NCBI RefSeq assembly: GCF_001571225.1
Contig: NZ_BCTJ01000011.1
Coordinates: 1 to 64,000 of the forward strand
Reading direction: 5' to 3'
Length of the DNA stretch: 64,000 nt
DNA from: Hydrogenophaga palleronii NBRC 102513
GTDB taxonomy: Bacteria; Pseudomonadota; Gammaproteobacteria; Burkholderiales; Burkholderiaceae_C
A program made the translations under genes and the position numbers. How positions within the stretch are numbered: position 1 is the first letter of the stretch; every line of letters begins with the position of its first letter. The notes below the pieces were generated by a model. The model was not told the DNA's origin. It worked only from the letters and a program-made list of their open reading frames with translations, and made no database searches. Below, piece by piece: positions 1-9,864 of this stretch.

Positions 1-16
1 CAGGGGGGAGTGCCCC

Positions 17-850
17 TCAAACCCTCCAGATGCGCGGCGGCACCGCCGGCAGGCCCCAGGCCTCGGTGCGCAGCCCGGCCCAGACGCGCTGGAACAGCGC
101 CATCAGCGGCTCCACCAGCGGCGCCACTGCGCGCAGCACCAGCATCTGCGGGTTGGGGCAGGTGGCACCGGCCAGCACGCCTTGCAGATCACCGTCGAGC
201 AACGCTCGCACGGTGTCCAACAGGTGTTCGCGCCGCTCGCGCGTGAGCGGTGTGCCGCAGGCCAGCCACAGCGTGCCCAGGCAGCGCTGGCCGGCCAGGC
301 CGAGCGGCGATTCGAGCAGGCGGGTGTCGGCGGCGTCGATGTGTGAGCGCTCCAGCCACAAGCCGGGAATCTCCAGGTGCTGCGTGAGGTGGCCGCGGTC
401 GAATGGCTGGCCGGCGGTGGGCAGGCCGAGCGCGCACACGTCCCAGCCGATCATCTCGGCGCCCTCGGCCAGCGTGGCGCTCAGCGTGTTGAGCGCATGG
501 CAGCCGGGGTAGGCAATGGCTTCCAGTGGCAGCCATTCGAGGCGCGCCCCGGCCTCCAGCGTGAGCGCCACCTGTTGTGTGGTGGGCGGGCCTTCGGAGC
601 GGTAGAAGCGCGTGGCGCCCGGGGTGGACAGCAGGCCGTGTGTGCCGGCGCCGGCGTGCACGCGCACGTCGAGCACGTCACCACCGACAAGCCCACCCGG
701 CGGGTGCACCACCACGTTGTGGCAGATGCCTTGCCCTTCCGGGTACAGGCTCTTCAGGATGCGCAGTGGCCCGGTGTGGACGTGCTGCAGCACGGTGCGT
801 TGGGCGTCGTCGCGGCGGTACCGGAGGTCGAGTTGGGCGTGCCAGGGCAT
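17..850 (-). CDS. ureD: Urease accessory protein UreD
   Basis: UreD (UreH) is a cytoplasmic scaffold that, with UreF and UreG, loads nickel into apo-urease. The 277-residue product has the normal family length. Recognisable segments are SLYPEG (34-39), LVGGD (54-58) and TPGATRFYRSEG (76-87). The stop codon lies 16 bases from the left edge, so the urease structural genes, usually downstream of ureD, would be outside the window to the left. The deaminase gene on the same strand ends 49 bp upstream, so ureD may be the continuation of the transporter-deaminase transcript. That would fit urea as the end product of the purine pathway encoded nearby. Identification is by family recognition. Confidence 0.93.
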   Translation of the reverse strand: MPWHAQLDLRYRRDDAQRTVLQHVHTGPLRILKSLYPEGQGICHNVVVHPPGGLVGGDVLDVRVHAGAGTHGLLSTPGATRFYRSEGPPTTQQVALTLEAGARLEWLPLEAIAYPGCHALNTLSATLAEGAEMIGWDVCALGLPTAGQPFDRGHLTQHLEIPGLWLERSHIDAADTRLLESPLGLAGQRCLGTLWLACGTPLTRERREHLLDTVRALLDGDLQGVLAGATCPNPQMLVLRAVAPLVEPLMALFQRVWAGLRTEAWGLPAVPPRIWRV

Positions 851-899
851 GGGGGAAGTGTAGGTGCCGGCCTGCGCCCCGAGCGCGTTGGGCGGCGGC

Positions 900-1376
900 T
901 CAGCGCGAGGTCCAGAAGCCGCGGTGCGGCGCCAGCATGTCGTCTTCGAGTTCGGCCACCGGGCCGATGACCTCGATGTTTTTCTGCCCGCGTGCCAGCA
1001 CCTCGCGGCAGGGCAACGACAGGGTGGGGTTCTCTTCGTGGTTGCCGGTGAGCGCGAGCAAGGCCTCTTCGCTGGCGCCGTAGACCACGCGGCCGATGTT
1101 CGCCCAGTAGAGCGTGCCGGTGCACATGGCGCAGGGCTCGAAGGTGGTCACCAGGGTGCAGCGTGCGAGGTACTCGCCGGGCCAGTTGTCTGCCGCGTGG
1201 CGCGCCAGCGTGGACTCGGCGTGGTTCACCGTGTTGATGTTGCCCTGCTCGGCCAGCACCGTCTCGCCATCGGGCGCCACCAGCAGTGCGCCGAAAGGGT
1301 GGCGGCCCATGGCGGCCGCGCGGCGCGCCACGTCGTTGGCGCGGCGCAGGTGGCGTGTCACTTGGTCTGGGTTCAT
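900..1376 (-). CDS. Nucleoside/guanine deaminase, cytidine-deaminase fold
   Basis: Zinc hydrolase of the CDA/guanine deaminase (GuaD) superfamily, probably removing the amino group of guanine to give xanthine. The zinc motif is visible: HAE at residues 52-54 (His ligand, catalytic Glu) and PCAMC at 81-85 (Cys ligands 82 and 85), in a 158-residue protein. I chose the ATG at 1376 because the family begins near MNPDQVTRHLRRAN. A GTG at 1415 would add 13 residues, but it lies inside a repeat hairpin and looks less likely. It sits between the ABC permease and ureD on one strand. With the purine catabolism genes close by, guanine is the best substrate guess, but other amino-purines cannot be excluded. 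Confidence 0.85.
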   Translation of the reverse strand: MNPDQVTRHLRRANDVARRAAAMGRHPFGALLVAPDGETVLAEQGNINTVNHAESTLARHAADNWPGEYLARCTLVTTFEPCAMCTGTLYWANIGRVVYGASEEALLALTGNHEENPTLSLPCREVLARGQKNIEVIGPVAELEDDMLAPHRGFWTSR

Positions 1377-1410
1377 GGCAATGGAGGAGGTGCAGGTGGC
1401 TTGGTCCAGA

Positions 1411-1447
1411 GACACCGAGGAACCGGCTCGGCCGGTCCTCGGGTGTC
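1411..1447 (+). repeat. Dispersed hairpin repeat, copy 1
   Basis: Long imperfect inverted repeat: left arm 1411-1427, right arm 1430-1447, differing only by a one-base shift in the stem. It aligns with copies at 12646-12680 and 20999-21035. It lies directly 3' of the ABC permease stop codon (1477-1479, leftward), preceded in the RNA by a degenerate C/G-rich small hairpin. It probably forms a strong RNA structure at or near the transcript 3' end. There is no T-run, so it is not a classical terminator. Confidence 0.7.
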
Positions 1448-1476
1448 GGCCCGCTTGCAGGGGGACGCGCAGGGGG

Positions 1477-2241
1477 TCAGTTCTGACTGCCGCGGTGCGC
1501 CCAGCCGGTGGTGTGCTTCTCGACGAAGCTGAACAGTTCGTACATCACCATGGCCATGATGCCGACCACCAGCAGGCCGCTGAAGGCCAGGCCCATCTGC
1601 ATCGACGAACCGGCCGAGATCAGCAGGTAGCCGATGCCTTCGTTCGCCGCCGTCATTTCAGACACCGTGGTGCCCACGAAGGCGAGCGTGATGGCGACCT
1701 TGAGCGAGCCGAAGAAATACGGCATGGAGCGTGGCAGGCCGACCTTGGTCAACACGTCCCAGCGCTTGGCGCCCAGCACGCGCAACACGTCTTCCAGCTC
1801 GGGCTCCAGCGTGGCCAGGCCGGTGGCGATGTTCACCATGATGGGGAAGAAGGAGATGAGGAACGCGGTGAGGATGGCGGGGCCGGCACCGATGCCGAAC
1901 CACACCACCAGGATCGGCACGAAGGCCGCCTTGGGCAGGGCGTTGAAGGCCGTCATGAGCGGGTAGACCGCGGCATAGGCCAGGCGCGAGCTGCCAATGA
2001 GGAAGCCCAGCAGCACGCCGACCACGATGGCGATGCCGAAGCCGGCCATGGTCACCCAGTAGGTGCGCCAGGCGTGGCCGAGGATGGTGGTCTTGTGCTC
2101 CAGCGTCTGTTCCCAGATGCGCGACGGGCTGGGGAAGATGAACTCCGAGATGCCGAAGGCACGGATGATGAATTCCCACAGCAGAATGATGGCGACCAGC
2201 AGGATCAGCGGCGACCAGCGCTCGAGGTGTTTGTTGTTCAT
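1477..2241 (-). CDS. ABC transporter permease, NitT/TauT (SsuC-like) family
   Basis: Inner-membrane permease subunit of a binding-protein-dependent importer. The 254-residue protein has about six hydrophobic helices, starting with the segment LILLVAIILLWEFII near the N-terminus. It carries an EAA-type loop (EDVLRVLGAKRWDVL, about residues 160-175), where the ATPase docks. The family imports nitrate, taurine, sulfonates or pyrimidine precursors, so sequence alone does not give the substrate. It starts 18 bp after the ATPase gene. Operon context (guanine deaminase and ureD downstream, a purine-type operator upstream of the binding protein) suggests a purine or ureide substrate; that is inference. 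Confidence 0.9.
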   Translation of the reverse strand: MNNKHLERWSPLILLVAIILLWEFIIRAFGISEFIFPSPSRIWEQTLEHKTTILGHAWRTYWVTMAGFGIAIVVGVLLGFLIGSSRLAYAAVYPLMTAFNALPKAAFVPILVVWFGIGAGPAILTAFLISFFPIMVNIATGLATLEPELEDVLRVLGAKRWDVLTKVGLPRSMPYFFGSLKVAITLAFVGTTVSEMTAANEGIGYLLISAGSSMQMGLAFSGLLVVGIMAMVMYELFSFVEKHTTGWAHRGSQN

Positions 2242-2259
2242 GTTGTTGGCTCCGCTGTC

Positions 2260-3117
<858 letters not shown>

Positions 3118-3129
3118 GTTGTCTTCCTG

Positions 3130-3165
3130 AAAAAAAGGCCAGCCGCCGTGGGGTGGTGGCTGGCC
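3130..3165 (-). terminator. Intra-operon terminator/attenuator between binding protein and ATPase genes
   Basis: On the minus strand, arms 3165-3155 and 3147-3137 form an 11-bp stem with one non-Watson-Crick pair, followed directly by seven Ts (3136-3130). This has the layout of an intrinsic terminator, yet it lies 12 bases before the ATPase start codon inside the operon. It probably lets only some transcripts continue, giving more binding protein than ATPase and permease. Confidence 0.75.
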
Positions 3166-3189
3166 TGGGCCCGAGGCCGGGGTCGGTTC

Positions 3190-4224
3190 TTACTTCTTGG
3201 CGGGCGGCAGCACGTTGAGGTCGGCAGCGCTGGGCAGCATGGAGCCGTTCCAGATGGCGGCGGGGTCGACGCGCGTCTTGGTGCCATAAGCGTCCGAGAC
3301 TTGCGACGCCATCAGGGACAGGCGCGCCGGGTTGATCTGGCCGAAGCCTTCCTTGCGCGCGTCGGGGCTGGCGACGACCGAGTCGATGGCCAGCACCAGG
3401 CGGCGGGTTTCCAGCGGCACGTTGATGATGCCGTCGCGTGCCTTCACCGTGTCGATGGTGGACGCCGGGTTGGCCATCACTTCCTTGGCGCCCTTGGCGA
3501 AGGCGGTCAGGAATGCTTTCACGGCGGCCGGGTTCTCCTTGATGAGCTTGGGCGAGGCGATGATGGCGTTGCCGTACAGCTTCACGCCGTGTTCGGCGAA
3601 AGGCAGGATCACCACGTCTTCGGTCTTCACTCCACGCGCTTCCAGGTTGAGCAGCGAGGTGAAGGAGAAGCCGGTGATGGCATCGATGTCGCCGCGCACC
3701 AGCATGGTTTCGCGCAGCGGTGGGTCCATCGAGGTCCAGGCCACGTTGCCCACGTTGTTGACCTGCTGGAAGATCGGGAAGCCTTTGCGGCCGGCGTCAA
3801 ACACCGGGGCGCCGAGCTTCTTGCCGGTGAGGTCTGCGGGCTTGGTGATGCCGCTCTTTTTCAGTGCGAGCACGGCGGCAGGGGTGTTGTTGTAGCCCAT
3901 CATCACCGCCACCGGCTTGTTGGGAGCGTCGGGGTTGTTGGCGTGGAACTCCATCAGCGCGGCCACATCGGCAAAGCCCATGTCGTAGGTGCCCGAAGCC
4001 ACGCGGGTGACGGTGCCACCCGAGCCGTTGCCGGCGTCGATGGTCACGTCCAGGCCGGCCGCTTTGTAGTAGCCCTTGGCCGCCGATTGCAGGAACAACG
4101 CCGCAGGCCCTTCAAAACGCCAGTCGAGCTGGAACTTGATCGGCGTCTGCGCGTAGGCGCTGCTGCCGAAAGCCGCGGCGGCGAGCAAAGCTGCGGTGGT
4201 TTTGATGAAGTGGCGCTTGATCAT
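3190..4224 (-). CDS. ABC transporter periplasmic substrate-binding protein (NMT1/SsuA-like)
   Basis: Secreted solute receptor of the importer. With the ATG at 4224 (good AGGAG site eight bases upstream) the product is 344 residues. It begins with a Sec signal peptide (basic MIKRHFIK, hydrophobic core, cleavage after SSAYA at about residue 25), followed by the family start TPIKFQLDWRFEGP. The type is NMT1/THI5-like or SsuA-like, which binds sulfonates, nitrate or pyrimidine precursors; the ligand cannot be read from the sequence. It is the first gene of the leftward operon. A TGTATACA palindrome 141 bp upstream of the start matches those of the purine genes, which suggests regulation by, and transport of, a purine or ureide. 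Confidence 0.9.
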   Translation of the reverse strand: MIKRHFIKTTAALLAAAAFGSSAYAQTPIKFQLDWRFEGPAALFLQSAAKGYYKAAGLDVTIDAGNGSGGTVTRVASGTYDMGFADVAALMEFHANNPDAPNKPVAVMMGYNNTPAAVLALKKSGITKPADLTGKKLGAPVFDAGRKGFPIFQQVNNVGNVAWTSMDPPLRETMLVRGDIDAITGFSFTSLLNLEARGVKTEDVVILPFAEHGVKLYGNAIIASPKLIKENPAAVKAFLTAFAKGAKEVMANPASTIDTVKARDGIINVPLETRRLVLAIDSVVASPDARKEGFGQINPARLSLMASQVSDAYGTKTRVDPAAIWNGSMLPSAADLNVLPPAKK

Positions 4225-4364
4225 GGATGCTCCTGTGGTGGTCGGAATTGCGGGGATTGGAGGACGCACGGGGTACGCCTGGCGTACACCGTTATCAGCA
4301 ATAAAGATGCCAGCGGTACGCGTGCAGCTGAGACGGTCGCTCTACGCCTTTTGAGCACAGAATT

Positions 4365-4372
4365 TGTATACA
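4365..4372. promoter_or_regulatory. Putative GntR operator, site A (binding-protein promoter)
   Basis: Palindrome TGTATACA 141 bp upstream of the binding-protein start. On the minus strand it overlaps a possible -10 (TATACA), with TTGACG at 4396-4391 as a poorly spaced (20 bp) -35. The same core is found in front of the NCS2 permease, gntR/uraH and puuD. Flanks are less symmetrical than at the other three sites. Confidence 0.6.
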
Positions 4373-4501
4373 CGTATTCTTGTTCGACAGCGTCAATCCG
4401 GCATCAAGGGTAACCCTTAAACGGTGCATGCCCGACCGGCTCATGCACCACCACGGTGATTCTTCGGCGCTCCCCATGTCCCTGCATCGGCCGTGTAGCG
4501 C

Positions 4502-5983
4502 TCAGTGCGCATCGGCATGTTTGGCGGCTTCGATGGCGGCGCTGTTGTCGCCGCGGCTGCCATTGAAATACAGGTTGAGCGCGACGGCGCTGATGGACGC
4601 CAGCAGGATGCCGGACTCGATCAACGGGTGGATGGCATGCGGCATCCACTGCTTGAAGTTGGGCGCGACCAGCGGGATCATGCCGAAGCCGATCGACACC
4701 GCCACGATGAAGAGGTTGTTGCGGTTGCCCTTGTAGTCCACACCGGCCAGGATGCGGATGCCGGTGGCGGCCACCATGCCGAACATCACCAGCCCGGCAC
4801 CACCCAGCACGAAGGTGGGCAGCGACTCGACCAGCGCCGCCATCTTGGGCAGCAGGCCGAGCACGATGAGGATCACGCCGCCGGCCACGCACACATAGCG
4901 GCTCTTGACGCCGGTGACGCCGACCAGGCCGACGTTCTGCGAGAAGCTGGTGTAGGGGAAGGTGTTGAAGATGCCGCCGATCAAGGTGCCCAGGCCGTCG
5001 GTGCGCAGGCCGGCCGTGAGCGCCTTCTGGTCGATCTTGCGGTCGGTCATGTCGCCCAGCGCGAGGAACATGCCGGTGGATTCGATCATGACGACGATCA
5101 TCACCAGGCTCATGGTGAGGATCAGGATGGGGTCGAAGATCGGCATGGCGATCTCGAACGGCAGCACCAGATCGAACCAGTCTGCGTGGCCGACTTTCTC
5201 GAAGGTCATGAGGCCGGTGGCCGCGGCAATGACGGCGCCGACCACGATGCCCAGCAGCACCGAGATGTTGGCGATGAAACCGCGCGCGTATTTGGCGATG
5301 AGCAGGATCGCCACCAGCACGATGGCGGCGATGCCGATGTGCGCCGGCTGCGCATAGGCCGGGTTGGGCACGCCGCCCACGATGGCCAGGCCCTTGGGCA
5401 TGTCGGGCACCAGGCCCTTGGCCGTGGCCTCGTTCACCGTGTGCAGCCAGGCCAGGTGTTCGGGGCTGGGGATGGAGGGGGTGGTGGGGCCGACCGGGTT
5501 GCCGAAGATCCAGTTGATGCCCACGCGCATGAGGCTGATGCCGATCACCGCGATGATGGTGCCGGTGACCACCGGCGGGAAGAAGCGCAGCATGCGGCTG
5601 ACGATGGGCGCGATGAGGATGGAGACCACACCCGCGCCGATGATGGAGCCGAAGATCAGCCCCGCGCCCTGGATGCCGGGGTTGCTGTTGGCCATGGCCA
5701 CCATGGGCGCGACGGAGGCGAAGGTCACGCCCATCATCACCGGCAGCTTGATGCCGAACCACTGCGTGGCGCCGAGCGCCTGGATCAGCGTGACCAGGCC
5801 GCAGCAGAACAGGTCGGCCGAGATGAGCATGGCCACCTGCTCGGGGCTGAGCTTGAGAGCGCGCCCCACGATCAGCGGCACCGCGACCGCGCCGGCGTAC
5901 ATCACCAGCACGTGCTGCAGGCCGAGCGCCGTGAGTTTGCCGGTGGGCAGGACTTCATCTACGGGGTGGACGGAGGTGGACAT
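4502..5983 (-). CDS. Nucleobase:cation symporter-2 (xanthine/uric acid permease type)
   Basis: Integral membrane purine (or uracil) importer of the NCS2/UraA-XanP family, using cation symport. The 493-residue protein is hydrophobic throughout, consistent with the 14-helix family fold. It starts after a strong AAGGA site. Conserved family regions include GLQHVLVMYAGAVAVPLI near residues 22-39, the helix-8 region with the acidic motif, and the NxGLVGVTGVKSR segment (about 356-368). The neighbourhood of urate and allantoin genes favours xanthine or urate over uracil. It is monocistronic and leftward, with operator site B 43 bp upstream. It ends 277 bp before the ABC binding-protein start. Confidence 0.9.
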   Translation of the reverse strand: MSTSVHPVDEVLPTGKLTALGLQHVLVMYAGAVAVPLIVGRALKLSPEQVAMLISADLFCCGLVTLIQALGATQWFGIKLPVMMGVTFASVAPMVAMANSNPGIQGAGLIFGSIIGAGVVSILIAPIVSRMLRFFPPVVTGTIIAVIGISLMRVGINWIFGNPVGPTTPSIPSPEHLAWLHTVNEATAKGLVPDMPKGLAIVGGVPNPAYAQPAHIGIAAIVLVAILLIAKYARGFIANISVLLGIVVGAVIAAATGLMTFEKVGHADWFDLVLPFEIAMPIFDPILILTMSLVMIVVMIESTGMFLALGDMTDRKIDQKALTAGLRTDGLGTLIGGIFNTFPYTSFSQNVGLVGVTGVKSRYVCVAGGVILIVLGLLPKMAALVESLPTFVLGGAGLVMFGMVAATGIRILAGVDYKGNRNNLFIVAVSIGFGMIPLVAPNFKQWMPHAIHPLIESGILLASISAVALNLYFNGSRGDNSAAIEAAKHADAH

Positions 5984-6025
5984 GGCGGTTCCTTGCGGCG
6001 TGGTTTGGCTTCAATGCATGCAAAA

Positions 6026-6035
6026 CTGTATACAG
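6026..6035. promoter_or_regulatory. Putative GntR operator, site B (NCS2 permease promoter)
   Basis: Perfect 10-bp palindrome CTGTATACAG, 43 bp upstream of the permease start codon, where a repressor could block RNA polymerase. It shares the TGTATACA core with sites at 4365, 13430 and 15482, and the AAAC left flank with the puuD site. Confidence 0.65.
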
Positions 6036-6147
6036 ATTATGTGTACTGCAAGATGGGCCCAGCCTAGGGGAAACCCGGCGTCCTGACCGGCGGTTTCACG
6101 GTTTCACCGGTGGTGTGTTGGTGGGTTCCTTGGCGAGGCACAGGCCA

Positions 6148-6177
6148 AAAAAAAGGACGCCGAAGCGTCCTTTTTTT
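6148..6177. terminator. Bidirectional intrinsic terminator after maeB
   Basis: Stem GGACGC/GCGTCC with CGAA loop (6155-6170), flanked by an A-run (from 6147) and seven Ts (6171-6177), so it can act on either strand. It lies 37 bp beyond the leftward malic enzyme stop codon. Confidence 0.9.
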
Positions 6178-6213
6178 GATAGCCAGAGGCGACCAGCACC
6201 CAGCCCTGAGCGC

Positions 6214-8502
<2,289 letters not shown>

Positions 8503-8606
8503 GGTGTCGGTCTCCGTAAGGCGTGAAAGCGCGGTCATTGTGTCACGCGAGCGACCCCGCGACGCGACGCTTCCTGCGTTGTTTCAAGGGTGATGCGGGC
8601 AGGCCT

Positions 8607-9857
8607 TCAGGCGGGCTGCAGCAGGTCGAGCAGCGTGCGCGCAATCACCTTGGTGGCGCGCTTGAGGTCGTCGAGTTGCAGGTGCTCGTCGGCGCGCTTG
8701 GCGTTCGATTCGCGCACCGTGCGCGGGCCGGCACCGTAGATCACGCCGGGAATGCCGCGCTCCACGTACAGGCGCACGTCGGTGTAGAGCGGCGTGCCGA
8801 CGGCAGGAATGGCTTCGCCGAACACGGCCTGGCCGTGTTTCTGGATCGCCTGCACCAGCGGCTGGTTGCCGGCCAGGGGCTTCATCGCGCGCGCCAGCAG
8901 CATGCGGCGCACTTCCACCTTGAGCTCGCGGCCACCGCGCGGTGGCTGGAAGCTGGCGGCGGCCTGTTCGATGGTGCGGCGCAGGGCGGCCTCGACCTCG
9001 GCCGGGTCTTCCTCGGGAATCATGCGGCGGTCCACCTTGAGCACCACCTTGCCGGGGATCACGTTGGTGTTGGTGCCGCCGCTGATCAGGCCGACGTTGA
9101 GGTAGGGGTGGGTGATGCCTTCGACGTTCGACGTGACCTTGAGGTAGTCGGCGTTGAGCGCGTAGAGCGCGTTCAGGATGTGGGTGGCGCCCTGCAGCGC
9201 GTCGGTGCCGCTGTCGGGAATGGCGGCGTGTGCCATGTCGCCATGCACCGTCACTTCGAGCTGCAGACAGCCGTTGTGCGCCACCACCACCTGGTAGCTG
9301 AAACCGGCGGCGATCATCAGGTCGGGCTTGGTCAGGCCCTTCTTCAGCAGCCAGTCGGGGCCGACCTCACCACCGTATTCCTCGTCGTAGGTCACGTGCA
9401 GCTCCACGCCGCCCGCGAGCTTGGCGCCCAGCGATTCGAGCGCGCGGATGGCGAAGGTGAAGCTGGCGATGTCGCTCTTGCTCACCGCGGTGGCGCGGCC
9501 GTAGATCTTGCCGTCCACCACTTCGCCGCCGTAGGGGTCGTGCGTCCAGCCTTCGCCGGGCGGCACCACGTCGCCGTGGGCGTTGAGCGCAATGGTCTTG
9601 CCGCCCGGGCCGTAGGCGCGGCGCAGGATCAGGTTGGTGATGCTCTCCAGGCCGGCGGCCTGCACCTCGTCGGCGGGCACGGCGTGTTTCTCAGCGTCCA
9701 GGCCCATGGCGGCCAGCAGCTCGGCGGTGCGCTCGGCGTGCGGCGCGTTGTTGCCCGGTGGCGAGTCGGTGGGCACGCGCACGAGTTCCTGCAGGAAGCG
9801 TACTTCCTCGTCGAAGTGGGCGTCGATCCAGCTGTCCAGTTGTTGTTCGGTGCTCAT
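8607..9857 (-). CDS. M20-family metallohydrolase (ArgE/DapE type) in the purine operon
   Basis: Zinc-dependent amidohydrolase/peptidase of 416 residues, probably cytoplasmic. Visible features: first metal-binding strand LNAHGDVVP (about 91-99), an acidic ligand near GRATAVSKSD, catalytic and ligand glutamates in VTYDEEYGG, and a dimerisation domain beginning VAHNGCLQLEVTVHGDMAHAA. The substrate is not evident. It follows the uraD-allC gene by 7 bp on the same strand, so it is almost certainly co-transcribed. Because no ureidoglycolate lyase is present in the window, it could act on a ureido intermediate downstream of allantoate, or on an N-carbamoyl or dipeptide substrate; this is inference only. 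Confidence 0.87.
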   Translation of the reverse strand: MSTEQQLDSWIDAHFDEEVRFLQELVRVPTDSPPGNNAPHAERTAELLAAMGLDAEKHAVPADEVQAAGLESITNLILRRAYGPGGKTIALNAHGDVVPPGEGWTHDPYGGEVVDGKIYGRATAVSKSDIASFTFAIRALESLGAKLAGGVELHVTYDEEYGGEVGPDWLLKKGLTKPDLMIAAGFSYQVVVAHNGCLQLEVTVHGDMAHAAIPDSGTDALQGATHILNALYALNADYLKVTSNVEGITHPYLNVGLISGGTNTNVIPGKVVLKVDRRMIPEEDPAEVEAALRRTIEQAAASFQPPRGGRELKVEVRRMLLARAMKPLAGNQPLVQAIQKHGQAVFGEAIPAVGTPLYTDVRLYVERGIPGVIYGAGPRTVRESNAKRADEHLQLDDLKRATKVIARTLLDLLQPA

Positions 9858-9864
9858 GGTGTTC

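Noticed and set aside
4224..4269. Fifteen-residue N-terminal extension of the ABC binding protein
   Set aside because: It would hide the signal peptide, and the downstream ATG has a proper AGGAG site.
6092..6107. Tandem GGTTTCAC x2 near the NCS2 permease
   Set aside because: Only two short units, with no spacer pattern; too little to call a repeat element or operator.
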